In this document: piece by piece, positions 33,667-41,701 of the stretch | Numbering within the stretch: position 1 is the stretch's first letter | How the letters are laid out: each line of letters starts with the position of its first letter | Origin: Streptomyces sp. SJL17-4 | GTDB taxonomy: Bacteria; Actinomycetota; Actinomycetes; Streptomycetales; Streptomycetaceae | Direction: 5' to 3' | NCBI RefSeq assembly: GCF_036826855.1 | Contig: NZ_CP104578.1 | Coordinates: 4,623,501 to 4,687,500, forward strand | DNA length: 64,000 nt | Position numbers and translations under genes: made by a program | The notes under the pieces: generated by a model | Databases searched by the model: none | Told to the model about the DNA's origin: nothing | Seen by the model: only the letters and a program-made list of their open reading frames with translations

Positions 33667-34686
33667 ATGTCGTACGCCTTCGCCGTCGCCGCGGTCTTCC
33701 TGCTGTTCTTCGCGCTCGGTGTACGGCGGGACCGGCGTCGCTTCGGCAACGCCGTGCACCTCGGCCTCGCCGTCACCTTCCTCGGGATCGGGCTGCTCGC
33801 CGGTATCGAGGACGCCCCGCCCGGCGTCGCCGAGACCGTGATGATCTGCGGGCTGCTCGTGCTCGGCCTCGGACCGGTCGTCCTCGCGGGGCTGCTCACC
33901 GCGAACGGCGTGAAGATGGTCCGCAAGGAGGGCAGACGGCCGGCCAACCTGCTCTCGCTCCTCGCCGGGCTCGGTATGTTCGGCGTGATGATCCTGGCGG
34001 TGGCGGCCGCCGCGACCGACTCGTGGGCCCTGCAGATCCTCGTCGTCACCCTCCTCCTCGTCCTCGGCTACGTCTCCTTCCTCTTCGTCTGCTTCGTCGG
34101 TTACGCGTTCCTGTACGGCCGGATGAGGATCCGCCGTGACGCCGACTACGTCGTCGTCCTCGGCTCCGGCCTGATCGGCGGCCGCCGGGTGCCGCCGCTC
34201 CTCGCGAGCCGGCTGGACCGGGGGCGCGAGGTGCACGAGACGCTGGCCGCGTACGAGCGGCGCGACGGCGGCGCGCCCGTCCTCGTCGTCTCGGGCGGCC
34301 AGGGCCCCGACGAGGAGGTGCCCGAGTCGCACGCGATGGCCGACTACCTCGTCGAGCGCGGCTTCCCGCCGGGCGCGCTGCTGCGCGAGGACCGCTCGCG
34401 CACCACCGAGGAGAACATGATCTTCAGCAAGGAGCTGATGGAGCGGGACCGGCCGGGCTCCTCGTGCGTGATCGTCACCAACAACTTCCACGCCTTCCGG
34501 GCCGCCATCCTCGCCCGCCGCTCGGGCGTGAACGGCCAGGTGGTGGGCTCGCCGACCGCCGCCTACTTCTGGCCGTCGGCGACCATCCGCGAGTTCGCCG
34601 CGGTCTTCCTCCAGTACAAGGTGGTCAACCTCGGAATCCTGGGGACCCTGATCCTGCTCGGGGCACTCGTGTGGGCGAGCCGCTGA
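33667..34686 (+). CDS. YdcF-like DUF218 membrane protein
   Basis: 339 residues. Four or five membrane helices occupy the N-terminal half (FAVAAVFLLFFALG, LGLAVTFLGIGLLAG, MICGLLVLGLGPVVLAGLL and others). They are followed by the DUF218/YdcF domain: DADYVVVLGSGLIGGRRVPPLLASRLDRG, PVLVVSGGQGPDEEVPESHAMADYL, SRTTEENMIFSKELM and VTNNFHAFRAAILAR. The E. coli relatives are ElyC/SanA-type envelope proteins. A last helix (LGILGTLILLGALVW) ends the protein. It starts 20 bp after the preceding gene, probably cotranscribed. Confidence 0.92.
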   Translation: MSYAFAVAAVFLLFFALGVRRDRRRFGNAVHLGLAVTFLGIGLLAGIEDAPPGVAETVMICGLLVLGLGPVVLAGLLTANGVKMVRKEGRRPANLLSLLAGLGMFGVMILAVAAAATDSWALQILVVTLLLVLGYVSFLFVCFVGYAFLYGRMRIRRDADYVVVLGSGLIGGRRVPPLLASRLDRGREVHETLAAYERRDGGAPVLVVSGGQGPDEEVPESHAMADYLVERGFPPGALLREDRSRTTEENMIFSKELMERDRPGSSCVIVTNNFHAFRAAILARRSGVNGQVVGSPTAAYFWPSATIREFAAVFLQYKVVNLGILGTLILLGALVWASR

Positions 34687-34827
34687 GGCCGGTGCTCGGT
34701 CATCGGGCTGCTCCGTTCGGCGGGGGGGCGCTCATCGGCGTACCGGTCCATCTGAACACCCGGCCGGCGGGGCCGCACTCCGGCCGCGATCCGCACCGGG
34801 CGCGGTGGGAGCGGCGGGACCGGCGGT

Positions 34828-34850
34828 CCGTACCTACTCTTGAGGTACGG
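34828..34850 (+). promoter_or_regulatory. hairpin and purine repeats before small ORF
   Basis: CCGTACCT/AGGTACGG (8-bp stem, 7-nt loop) is followed by GGAGGGACGGAGGAGGTACGG-type purine repeats that supply several ribosome sites just before ATG 34881. Confidence 0.4.
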
Positions 34851-34880
34851 AGGAGGGACGGAGGAGGTACGGAGGTACCC

Positions 34881-35162
34881 ATGAGGCGACGGCACCACTT
34901 CCACATCGACCACCTCGGGCACTCGGTCTCCGCGACCGTCCAGACCGGGCACAGGCTCGTCGTCGAGATCCTCGTCGACGGCAAGGAGACGGGCCACGCC
35001 ACGGCCAAGGACGACGGGCCGGTCACGGTGCCGGTCGAGCTGCCGACCGACCCGCCGACGACGGTGACCGTACGGGCCACCTCGGGGCCGGGCGCGCCGC
35101 GCTGCCTGCTGCTGGCGACGGCGGACGGGGAGCCGCTGGAGATGGCGCCGAGGCCGTACTGA
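34881..35162 (+). CDS. small hypothetical His-rich protein
   Basis: 93 residues with GGAGG seven bases before the ATG. It opens MRRRHHFHIDHLGHSVSATVQTGHRLVVEILVDGKETGHATAKDDGP, a short beta-rich soluble domain with a His-rich N terminus, then VPVELPTDPPTTVTVRATSG. I do not recognise a family. Its 3' end runs into a 30-bp repeat. The strong ribosome site and codon pattern support it as real. Confidence 0.65.
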   Translation: MRRRHHFHIDHLGHSVSATVQTGHRLVVEILVDGKETGHATAKDDGPVTVPVELPTDPPTTVTVRATSGPGAPRCLLLATADGEPLEMAPRPY

Positions 35163-35219
35163 GAGGCCCCGGTGCCGCCGAGGCCGTACTGAGAGGCCCC
35201 GGTGCCGCCGAGGCCGTAC
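35150..35219. repeat. 30-bp direct repeat at gene end, 2.3 copies
   Basis: GAGGCCGTACTGAGAGGCCC occurs at 35150 and 35180, and begins again at 35210. The first copy contains the stop codon of the small His-rich protein, and the second carries the same stop at the same phase. Confidence 0.8.
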
Positions 35220-35231
35220 GGGAGCCGTGGG

Positions 35232-36476
35232 TCAGGAGAGCCAGGCCATTCCGATGATCAGGAAGACGACGAAGGCGATGGCCCCGGCGACGGCGGCCGT
35301 CTTGCGGGGACGGCGTCGGGAGAGCTCCGCGAGCCCGCCGGTGGTGCTGCCGGGCCGCTCACGCCGCCGGGAGGCGGTCGCGCCGGGGGACGAGGGTCTG
35401 TGAGCCTGCGCGGGCGCGGGTCTGCGCGCCTGCCCGGGCATCGGCGCCGGTACGGGCATGGGCGCGGCGCCGGGCATCGGGGAGGCCCCCGGCATGGGTG
35501 CGGCTCCGGGTGTCCGACCGGTCCCCGGCATGGGACCGGAGCGGGTGGCGGCGCCCGCCGGGAGGCCGCGGGTGTGGTGCGGGGCGTGCGGGGTATGCGG
35601 GGCGTGCGGGGTATGCGGGGCGTGCGGGGTGTGAGGTCCGGGCTGCGCGGGGGCGGGCCGGGCGTAGGCGCGCCAGGCGCCGGAGGAGAACCAGTCCGCG
35701 ATGGCCTGCGCCGGGGGCCGCTGCTCCGGCTGCTTGGCCAGCAGGCTCAGCAGATACGTCTCGAACTCGGGCGGCAGCGCCACCCCGAGCCGGCCGGGCG
35801 GCACCGGGGGCGTGTCGATGTGCTGGTACAGCAGGGCCGTGGCGGTGTCCGCGCGGAACGGCGGGCGTCCGGTGAGGAGTTGGTAGAGCACGCAGCCGAG
35901 GGAGTACACGTCGGAGGCGGGTGAGGCGGGCTGCCCCAGGGCCCGCTCGGGCGCGAGGTAGAGCCCGGTGCCGACGATCTGGCCCGTCGTGGTGAGCGCC
36001 GCGGAGGGGTCGTCGACGAAGCGGGCGATGCCGAAGTCGGCGAGCTTCACCGTCCCCTCGGCGTCGACCAGGAGGTTCCCCGGCTTGATGTCCCGGTGCA
36101 CGACACCCTGCCGGTGCGCGGCGGCGAGCCCGGCGGCGGCGTGCGCGGCGACCACGGCGACCCGCTCGGCGGGCAGCAGCAGCGGATCGGACGGGCTGTC
36201 GGCGAGGCTGTCGCCCTCCACCAACTCCATGACGAGGAACAGCTTTCCGTCCCAGGTGCCGAAGTCGAAGACGCCCACCACGTGCGGGTGGCTCAGCCGG
36301 GCGGCGGTCTGCGCCTCCAGCCGGAACCGGTCGGCGGCGGAGGGGTCGGTCCCGTGGGCCAGCATCAGCTTCACGGCGACGTCCCGGCCGAGCACCTCGT
36401 CGGTGGCCTGCCACACCTCACCCATACCGCCCCGGCCGATACACACATGAAGCCGATATCGGTCCGCGACCAGCAC
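35232..36476 (-). CDS. Ser/Thr protein kinase with C-terminal membrane anchor
   Basis: 414 residues from GTG 36476, preceded by GGTGG at seven bases. Kinase domain (about 1-275): GRGGMGEVW loop, VAVKLMLA Lys, HRDIKPGN catalytic loop, LADFGIARF, and GTGLYLAPERALG activation segment; all catalytic residues are present. A long low-complexity stretch with P-H-T-P-H-A and M-P-G-A-x-P repeats leads to a C-terminal membrane helix (AAVAGAIAFVVFLIIGMAWL) with almost nothing outside, so sensing must be internal or lateral. It is divergent from the glycosyltransferase gene. Confidence 0.92.
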   Translation of the reverse strand: MLVADRYRLHVCIGRGGMGEVWQATDEVLGRDVAVKLMLAHGTDPSAADRFRLEAQTAARLSHPHVVGVFDFGTWDGKLFLVMELVEGDSLADSPSDPLLLPAERVAVVAAHAAAGLAAAHRQGVVHRDIKPGNLLVDAEGTVKLADFGIARFVDDPSAALTTTGQIVGTGLYLAPERALGQPASPASDVYSLGCVLYQLLTGRPPFRADTATALLYQHIDTPPVPPGRLGVALPPEFETYLLSLLAKQPEQRPPAQAIADWFSSGAWRAYARPAPAQPGPHTPHAPHTPHAPHTPHAPHHTRGLPAGAATRSGPMPGTGRTPGAAPMPGASPMPGAAPMPVPAPMPGQARRPAPAQAHRPSSPGATASRRRERPGSTTGGLAELSRRRPRKTAAVAGAIAFVVFLIIGMAWLS

Positions 36477-36754
36477 CTGGAGACCACCCCTTCGACGATC
36501 GATCAACTTGACGGAAGGGAACCAGCGTAGAGCCGCCGGGCGACGCCGTTCGCCGCGCTCCCCCCGGGGCGTCCGCCGACCCCCGTGAAGAAGCCCACGT
36601 CCGGCGCCCCCGCCCCGGTGATACGGGCGGGTCGATGGACGACGACCGAGGCTCGGGTGAACGGAAGGTGGCGTCGGCCGGTTAGCATCGCGGGCCGGAG
36701 TGAGTCCGGAAATGAGTGCCGGCGGACGCCGGTGATCGTGGAACGGAGAGAGTC

Positions 36755-37633
36755 GTGGCGCGACCTCGTGTGGGTGTGGCGGTACTGACGATGGGCACGC
36801 GCCCGGACGAGCTGCGGGCGCTGCTCGACGCCGTGGCGGCGCAGGACGAGGCCGCCGCCCGGATCGTGGTCGTCGGCAACGGCACCGGGACGCTGCCGGA
36901 GCTCCCCGAGGGCGTGACCGGGGTCGAACTGCCCGAGAACCGGGGTGTGTCCGGGGGGCGGAACGTCGCGATCGAGACACTGCGCGCCTTCGGTGACGTC
37001 GACGTGGTGGTGGACCTCGACGACGACGGCCTGCTCGTCGACACGGACGTCTTCCGCCGCCTGGCCGACCTGTACGAGGGCGACGACGCCCTGGGTGTCG
37101 TGTCGTTCCGCATCGCCGACGAGACGGGCGAGACACAGCGCCGCCACGTCCCGCGCCTCGGGGCGAAGGACCCGATGCGCGGCGGGGAGGTCACGACCTT
37201 CCTGGGCGGCGGCCACGGCCTCTCGATGGTGATGCTCGACGAGATCGGCGGCTGGCCGGAGGACTTCTTCTTCACCCACGAGGAGACCGACATGGCCTGG
37301 CGGGCCCTCGACGCGGGCTGGAAGGTCGTCTACGAGCCGAAACTCCTCCTCCAGCACCCGAAGACCAGCCCGGCCCGGCACGCCGTCTACTACCGGATGA
37401 CCGCCCGCAACCGCGTCTGGCTCGCCAAGCGCAACCTGCCGGCCCTGCTCGTCCCCGTCTACCTGGGCGTCTGGACCCTCCTCACGCTGGCCCGCACCCG
37501 CTCCCTGCCGGGCCTCGCGTCCTGGTTCGCCGGCTTCGCGGAGGGTGTCCGTCACTCCTGCGGGCCCCGACACCCCATGCGCTGGTCCACGGTCCGCCAC
37601 ATGACCCGCCTGGGCCGCCCGCCGGTCATCTGA
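36755..37633 (+). CDS. family 2 glycosyltransferase
   Basis: 292 residues from GTG with GGAGAG upstream. It has a GT-A fold: VGVAVLTMGTRPDELRALLDAV, RIVVVGNGTGTLP, NRGVSGGRNVAIETLRAF, the metal-binding DLDDDG, FLGGGHGLSMVMLDEIGGWPEDFFFTHEETDMAWRAL (acceptor base region ED/E), then RMTARNRVWLAKRNLP and a C-terminal helix. It probably adds a sugar to a cell-envelope polymer or lipid. No envelope-cluster neighbours identify the product. Confidence 0.92.
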   Translation: MARPRVGVAVLTMGTRPDELRALLDAVAAQDEAAARIVVVGNGTGTLPELPEGVTGVELPENRGVSGGRNVAIETLRAFGDVDVVVDLDDDGLLVDTDVFRRLADLYEGDDALGVVSFRIADETGETQRRHVPRLGAKDPMRGGEVTTFLGGGHGLSMVMLDEIGGWPEDFFFTHEETDMAWRALDAGWKVVYEPKLLLQHPKTSPARHAVYYRMTARNRVWLAKRNLPALLVPVYLGVWTLLTLARTRSLPGLASWFAGFAEGVRHSCGPRHPMRWSTVRHMTRLGRPPVI

Positions 37634-37656
37634 CCAGAAGGCCGCCGCCCACCCCT

Positions 37657-37692
37657 CAGGGGCCTGACCCGCTTACGCGGATCAGGCCCCTG
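37657..37692. terminator. CAGGGGCCTGA hairpin after glycosyltransferase
   Basis: CAGGGGCCTGA (37657-37667) and TCAGGCCCCTG (37682-37692) form an 11-bp stem. The right arm belongs to the first unit of the 24-bp repeat that follows. The same sequence recurs at 42238 and 45433. Confidence 0.75.
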
Positions 37693-37742
37693 CCGCTTAC
37701 GCGGATCAGGCCCCTGCCGCTTACGCGGATCAGGCCCCTGCC
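37671..37742. repeat. 24-bp tandem repeat, three copies
   Basis: Exact units at 37671, 37695 and 37719, each starting GCTTACGCGGATCAGGCCCC and carrying the terminator's right arm. The hairpin could therefore form with any of three alternative right arms. Confidence 0.9.
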
Positions 37743-37762
37743 GCTTCGACGGGGCGACCCCC

Positions 37763-37847
37763 TTGCCTAATCTCTGCGCGTGAGCAGATAATGCATGAGT
37801 GCAGTTGCTTCACGAGAGCAGTTGATTCACGAGGGCAGTCGTTGTGC
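37763..37847 (+). promoter_or_regulatory. promoter with three 17-bp direct repeats
   Basis: TTGCCT (37763) and GATAAT (37787) are 18 bp apart. Immediately downstream, GAGTGCAGTTGCTTCAC (37797), GAGAGCAGTTGATTCAC (37814) and GAGGGCAGTCGTTGTGC (37831) are contiguous 17-bp repeats. Their position over the likely start of transcription fits a repressor array. Confidence 0.6.
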
Positions 37848-37894
37848 GTGATTGCCCCCGGGCCGCCACCACCACCGAACGGAGCGTCCTCGCC

Positions 37895-38494
37895 ATGAAC
37901 CGCAAGATCGTCAAGCGCGTCGCCCTGGCCTCCGCGCTCGTCCTCGCCCTCGGCGCGGCCGGCGCCTATCTCTATCTCGACGCCACCTCCGACGTGCAGC
38001 GCGCGGGAGTCGAAACCTGCGGCGAGGTGATCCCGGCCGACGCCGACCGCCGCGACGGCGAGGCCGTCTGCGCCACCCTCGACGCCCTCGCCGACGCCTG
38101 GGAGCGCGGTGACGCGGACGCGTACGGCCGCCAGTTCACCGAGAACGGCACGTACACCACCTACATCGGCAGCCACTACGAAGGCCGCGCCGACATCACC
38201 GAGAGCCACCGCGCTCTCTTCAAGGGCTTCCTCAAGGACAGCAAGCTCGCTTCCAGGTATCTCGACATGCGCTTCCTGACCAAGGACGTCGCCGTCCTCA
38301 CCAGCCGCGGAGCCGACTACACCGGTGACAAGCCCGGCGTGGACGAACTCTCGAAGGTGACGACCTTCACCCTGGTCCGCGACACCGGCGACACCTGGCG
38401 GATCGCGGCGTTCCACAACACCGAGCGCAGCAACGTCATGGAGCGCTTCTCCTTCCTCTACGCCCCCGACACCGCCCCGAAGGCGGAAAAGTGA
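37895..38494 (+). CDS. SnoaL-like (SgcJ/EcaC) protein with N-terminal anchor
   Basis: 199 residues. An N-terminal membrane/signal helix (VALASALVLALGAAGAYLYLD) precedes an NTF2-like fold: AVCATLDALADAWERGDADAYGRQFTENGTYTTYIGSHYEGRADI ... AVLTSRGADYTGD ... TLVRDTGDTWRIAAFHNT. The family includes catalytic and non-catalytic pockets; no specific reaction can be named. A repeat-rich promoter precedes it, and a short stub resembling a dehydrogenase N terminus overlaps its stop codon. The ATG has GGAG about 12 bases upstream; a GTG at 37844 is an alternative start. Confidence 0.85.
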   Translation: MNRKIVKRVALASALVLALGAAGAYLYLDATSDVQRAGVETCGEVIPADADRRDGEAVCATLDALADAWERGDADAYGRQFTENGTYTTYIGSHYEGRADITESHRALFKGFLKDSKLASRYLDMRFLTKDVAVLTSRGADYTGDKPGVDELSKVTTFTLVRDTGDTWRIAAFHNTERSNVMERFSFLYAPDTAPKAEK

Positions 38495-38526
38495 CCCGCG
38501 TCCTGATCACCGGCGCCACGAACTGA
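38491..38526 (+). pseudogene. stub of SDR/epimerase gene (11 codons)
   Basis: A GTG overlapping the preceding stop (GTGA) starts V-T-R-V-L-I-T-G-A-T-N, then TGA. This is the first beta strand and glycine turn of NAD(P)-binding short-chain dehydrogenases or epimerases. Translation-coupled placement suggests an operon partner that was cut off here, next to the TetR/DUF4345/ABC1 block. It is short, so chance is not excluded. Confidence 0.45.
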
Positions 38527-38546
38527 GGTGTGCGGTACGCCCCAGG

Positions 38547-39173
38547 TCACGCTCCAGCGGTGTGCGTGGGCGGCCAGTCGGTGGCAGGGTCCGCGAGGAG
38601 CAGCGGGCGCAGGGCCCCCACCGCGGCCCCGATGCAGGTGTCGCGGAGCTCCGTTCGGGTGCAGGTCTCGCGCGCGAGCCAGTCCACACACAGCACTTGC
38701 ACGAACACCAGCCACGCCTTGAGCGTCGCGGAGACGGCGTCGTGCATGCGCTCGTCGGCGAGCGGGAGCACGCCGAGCAGGCGTGAGCGCAGGGCATCGA
38801 GCTCGTCCGTCATGATCGTCTGGATGACGGGGTCCCCCGCGAGTACCCGGTTCGCGGCCAGCACGGCCTGGCGGTTCGCGATGAAGTAGTCGAAGTGGGC
38901 GTCCAGGCCCTGGGTGAGCTGTTCGACGAGCGTGGCTTCCGGATCGAACCGGGTCGCTTCGAGCAGCCGGTCGGTCGCCTGCTGGTAGACCGCCGCGAAG
39001 AGGGCGTGCTTGCTGGGGAAGTGCCGGTAGAGCAGTGCGCGGGACACTCCGGCCTCCTGCGCGACATCCTCCATCAGCACGTCGTCGTACGGGACGGCTG
39101 CGAAGAGGCGGGCACCGACGGCGAGCAGCTGGGCGCGGCGGTCGGTGGGAGTCAGGCGTCGGCGGGGCGTCAC
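38547..39173 (-). CDS. TetR-family regulator
   Basis: 208 residues from GTG. The N-terminal HTH (RRAQLLAVGARLFAAVPYDDVLMEDVAQEAGVSRALLYRHFPSKHALFAAVYQQ) is followed by a helical ligand domain. It faces the divergent DUF4345/ABC1-kinase operon across 86 bp holding two matching palindromes, so it most probably represses that operon and itself. The ligand is unknown. Its 3' end abuts a truncated dehydrogenase stub. Confidence 0.94.
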   Translation of the reverse strand: MTPRRRLTPTDRRAQLLAVGARLFAAVPYDDVLMEDVAQEAGVSRALLYRHFPSKHALFAAVYQQATDRLLEATRFDPEATLVEQLTQGLDAHFDYFIANRQAVLAANRVLAGDPVIQTIMTDELDALRSRLLGVLPLADERMHDAVSATLKAWLVFVQVLCVDWLARETCTRTELRDTCIGAAVGALRPLLLADPATDWPPTHTAGA

Positions 39174-39183
39174 CCGTCCAGCT

Positions 39184-39243
39184 TAGTTGACATTCATCTA
39201 CTAGCGACGCCTAGACTGCCGCTTAGTAGACGCATGTCAACTA
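39184..39243. promoter_or_regulatory. paired TetR operators
   Basis: TAGTTGA-N6-TCTACTA (39184-39203) and TAGTAGA-N6-TCAACTA (39224-39243) are two 20-bp palindromes of the form TAGTWGA-N6-TCWACTA. They are mirror images of each other within a longer inverted repeat (arms 39181-39193 and 39234-39246). They lie between the TetR gene and its divergent neighbour. Confidence 0.8.
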
Positions 39244-39259
39244 AGCGCCAGGGGGAGTC

Positions 39260-39703
39260 ATGGCCAGAGCACTGCGGATGTTCGCGTGGGTGATGGGTGT
39301 CGCCTGTGTGGCGATCGGCCTGTTCCATGTGGTCGGCGGCAATGCCGCAATTCCCGGCGAGGCCGACGCCGGCGCGACCATCGACAGCCTGGGCCGGTTC
39401 TTGGGCGCGATCTTCGCCGGGTACGGGCTGGTCTGGCTGTGGGCTGCCCGGCAGGATCCCGTCCCGGCTCGCGTGGTGCGGTGGCTCGCCGCGGTGTTCC
39501 TGCTCGGCGGCATCGGGCGGCTGCTGTCCCTGGCCGTGCACGGGTGGCCGCACTCGTTCCAGGTCATGCTGGCCGTGATCGAGCTGGTCTTCCCGCCGGT
39601 CTGGTTCTGGCTGGCCGACGCCGACGAGCGCGCCGCCCGGGAGCGAGGCCGGAGCGTGTCACTCACCGGCGTACGCGACTCCTCACGTGCGACGGACCGA
39701 TGA
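39260..39703 (+). CDS. DUF4345 small membrane protein
   Basis: 147 residues with GGGGGAG before the ATG. It has four membrane helices (MFAWVMGVACVAIGLFHVVGG, LGAIFAGYGLVWLWAA, WLAAVFLLGGIGRLLSLA, MLAVIELVFPPVWFWLAD) in the DUF4345 pattern. Function unknown. The first gene of a TetR-controlled pair, its stop overlaps the ABC1-kinase start by 4 bp. Confidence 0.85.
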   Translation: MARALRMFAWVMGVACVAIGLFHVVGGNAAIPGEADAGATIDSLGRFLGAIFAGYGLVWLWAARQDPVPARVVRWLAAVFLLGGIGRLLSLAVHGWPHSFQVMLAVIELVFPPVWFWLADADERAARERGRSVSLTGVRDSSRATDR

Positions 39704-41685
39704 GCATCGCCCTGTTCGCCGCGCCAGGTCCGGCCGGCCCGTCGTCGACAGAGTTCCTGATTCCTTCGTTCTTCCTGGGATTCCTGTTCACCTTTGTTCC
39801 CGCTCTGCTCGCCCGACGGCTGCTGAATCTGCGATCCGGGGTGCCCCGGATCGTGTTCTGCACCCTCGTCGCGATCACGATCAGCGGCTCCACGGTGGGC
39901 CGGTACATGAGGCAGGACGACGAGTGGTCCTTGGCGACCGTCTTCTGGGGCGTCACGCTCGCCCTCACCATGCTGATGCTGCTGCTGCTCGAGGCCTTCG
40001 TCCCCGGCGGCCTCGGCCCGGTGGGCCTGGCCAAGGAGCTCTACCGCCGCAGCCTCCGCGCGCGACGCTACGCCCAGGTCAGCGCCATCTCCACACGCTC
40101 AGGCCTGCCCCGCTTCGCCACCGACCGCCCCCGCCGCAACTCCCCCGAGCGCAATGCCGCTTTCGCGGTCGCCTTGCGCCGCACCCTGGAGGACAGCGGC
40201 GTCACGTTCGTCAAGCTCGGCCAACTGCTCTCCACCCCCCGCGACCTGCTGCCCCCTGAGTTCATCGACGAACTGAGCAAGCTGCAGAACGAGGTCCCGC
40301 CCGCCCCCTGGGGGCAGGTGCGCGAGCAGCTGGAAGTCGAACTCGGCGCGGCTCCCGAAGAGTTCTTCATGGACTTCGACCCCACCCCCCTCGCCGCCGC
40401 CTCCATCGCCCAGGTCCACCGGGCGAAACTGGCGGACGGCCGCCCGGTGGTGGTGAAGGTGCGGCGCCCCGGGATCGTACGCATCGTCGACCGCGACCTC
40501 GACATCGTGCGGCGGATGGCCCGCACCCTGCAGCGCCGCTTCACCTGGGCCCGCAGCATCGGCGCGGTCGACCTGGCCGAGGGCTTCGCCGACTCGCTCC
40601 GAGAAGAGCTGGACTTCCGCATCGAGGCCCGCAACCTCGCCACGGTCGCCGCCGCCTGCGCCGGCCGCTCCCCTGTGCGACTCCCTCACGTGCACGAGGA
40701 GTTGACGACGGCCCGAGTCCTGGTCATGGAGGCCCTCGACGGCATCCCTCTGGGCAGCGCAGACGCGACCCTGACAGCACGAGGCACGGACCGCGACGCT
40801 CTGGCCCGTACGCTCCTCGACGTCCTGCTCCGCCAGATCATGGTCGACGGCGTCTTCCACGCCGACCCGCACCCCGGCAACATCCTCCTTCTGCCCGACG
40901 ACTCTCTCGCCCTGATCGACTTCGGCTCGGTCGGCCGCCTGGACACCCGGCTCCAAGGCTCGCTGCGGCGCCTCCTCGCCGGCATCGATCAGCGCGACCC
41001 GGCGGGCGTGCGGGACGCCTTCGTCGAGATCATGGACCGCTCGGACGCGGTGGACGGCGAGTCCCTTGAGCGCTCCCTCGGCCGCTTCATGGCCCGCCAT
41101 CTGGGCCCGGGTCTGACGCCCGACCTGGAGATGTTCACGGACCTCTTCCGCATCGTCTCCGCCCACGGCGTCGCCGTACCCGCGGAGGTGGCAGCGGTCT
41201 TCCGCGCCCTCGCCACCCTGGAGGGCACGCTCGCCCATCTGGCCCCCGGCTTCAACATCGTCAATGAGTCGCGCGCCTTCGCCGACCGCGAGATCACCGC
41301 ACAGCTGCGCCCCGAGTCTCTGCGTCAGGTGGCGCGGGACGAATTGGTGTCGCTGATTCCGCTCCTGCGCCGCATCCCGCGTCGGGTGGACCGGATCACG
41401 GCAGACCTGGAACGCGGCGTGTTCACCGTCAACGCGCGGATGTTCGCCGACCCCGCGGACCAGCGCGTCCTGGCCGGCCTCCTCCAGCAGGTCCTGATCG
41501 CCGTACTGGCGGCGACCACCGGCCTCATGTCCGTGGTTTTGCTGGCCAGCAGCGGCGGCCCGCAGATCTCGGACCGGCTCCGCCTCTACGAGGTCTTCGG
41601 CTACAACCTGCTCGTGCTCAGCGTGATCATGATGCTGCGGGTGCTGGTCGGCGGCTTCCGCAGGCGGGAGAGCCGGGGCCGATGA
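39700..41685 (+). CDS. ABC1/UbiB-family atypical kinase, membrane-bound
   Basis: 661 residues. The N terminus has three membrane helices, and two more lie at the C terminus. The central ABC1 domain has LRRTLEDSGVTFVKLGQLLSTPRDLLPPEFIDELSKLQNEVPP (the KxGQ motif), AAASIAQVHRAKL, the ATP Lys253 in VVVKVRRPG, FHADPHPGNIL (catalytic Asp) and LIDFGSVGRL. Family members support isoprenoid-quinone or lipid metabolism. It is coupled to DUF4345 and has TetR operators upstream, so it belongs to an inducible membrane-related operon. It is longer than the common 430-550-residue forms because of the extra N-terminal helices. Confidence 0.93.
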   Translation: MSIALFAAPGPAGPSSTEFLIPSFFLGFLFTFVPALLARRLLNLRSGVPRIVFCTLVAITISGSTVGRYMRQDDEWSLATVFWGVTLALTMLMLLLLEAFVPGGLGPVGLAKELYRRSLRARRYAQVSAISTRSGLPRFATDRPRRNSPERNAAFAVALRRTLEDSGVTFVKLGQLLSTPRDLLPPEFIDELSKLQNEVPPAPWGQVREQLEVELGAAPEEFFMDFDPTPLAAASIAQVHRAKLADGRPVVVKVRRPGIVRIVDRDLDIVRRMARTLQRRFTWARSIGAVDLAEGFADSLREELDFRIEARNLATVAAACAGRSPVRLPHVHEELTTARVLVMEALDGIPLGSADATLTARGTDRDALARTLLDVLLRQIMVDGVFHADPHPGNILLLPDDSLALIDFGSVGRLDTRLQGSLRRLLAGIDQRDPAGVRDAFVEIMDRSDAVDGESLERSLGRFMARHLGPGLTPDLEMFTDLFRIVSAHGVAVPAEVAAVFRALATLEGTLAHLAPGFNIVNESRAFADREITAQLRPESLRQVARDELVSLIPLLRRIPRRVDRITADLERGVFTVNARMFADPADQRVLAGLLQQVLIAVLAATTGLMSVVLLASSGGPQISDRLRLYEVFGYNLLVLSVIMMLRVLVGGFRRRESRGR

Positions 41686-41701
41686 CGGCCGCCCCTGGAC
41701 A

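Noticed and set aside
37671..37742. CRISPR array
   Set aside because: The 24-bp units are contiguous without spacers; none of the repeat arrays in the window has unique spacers and no cas genes are present.
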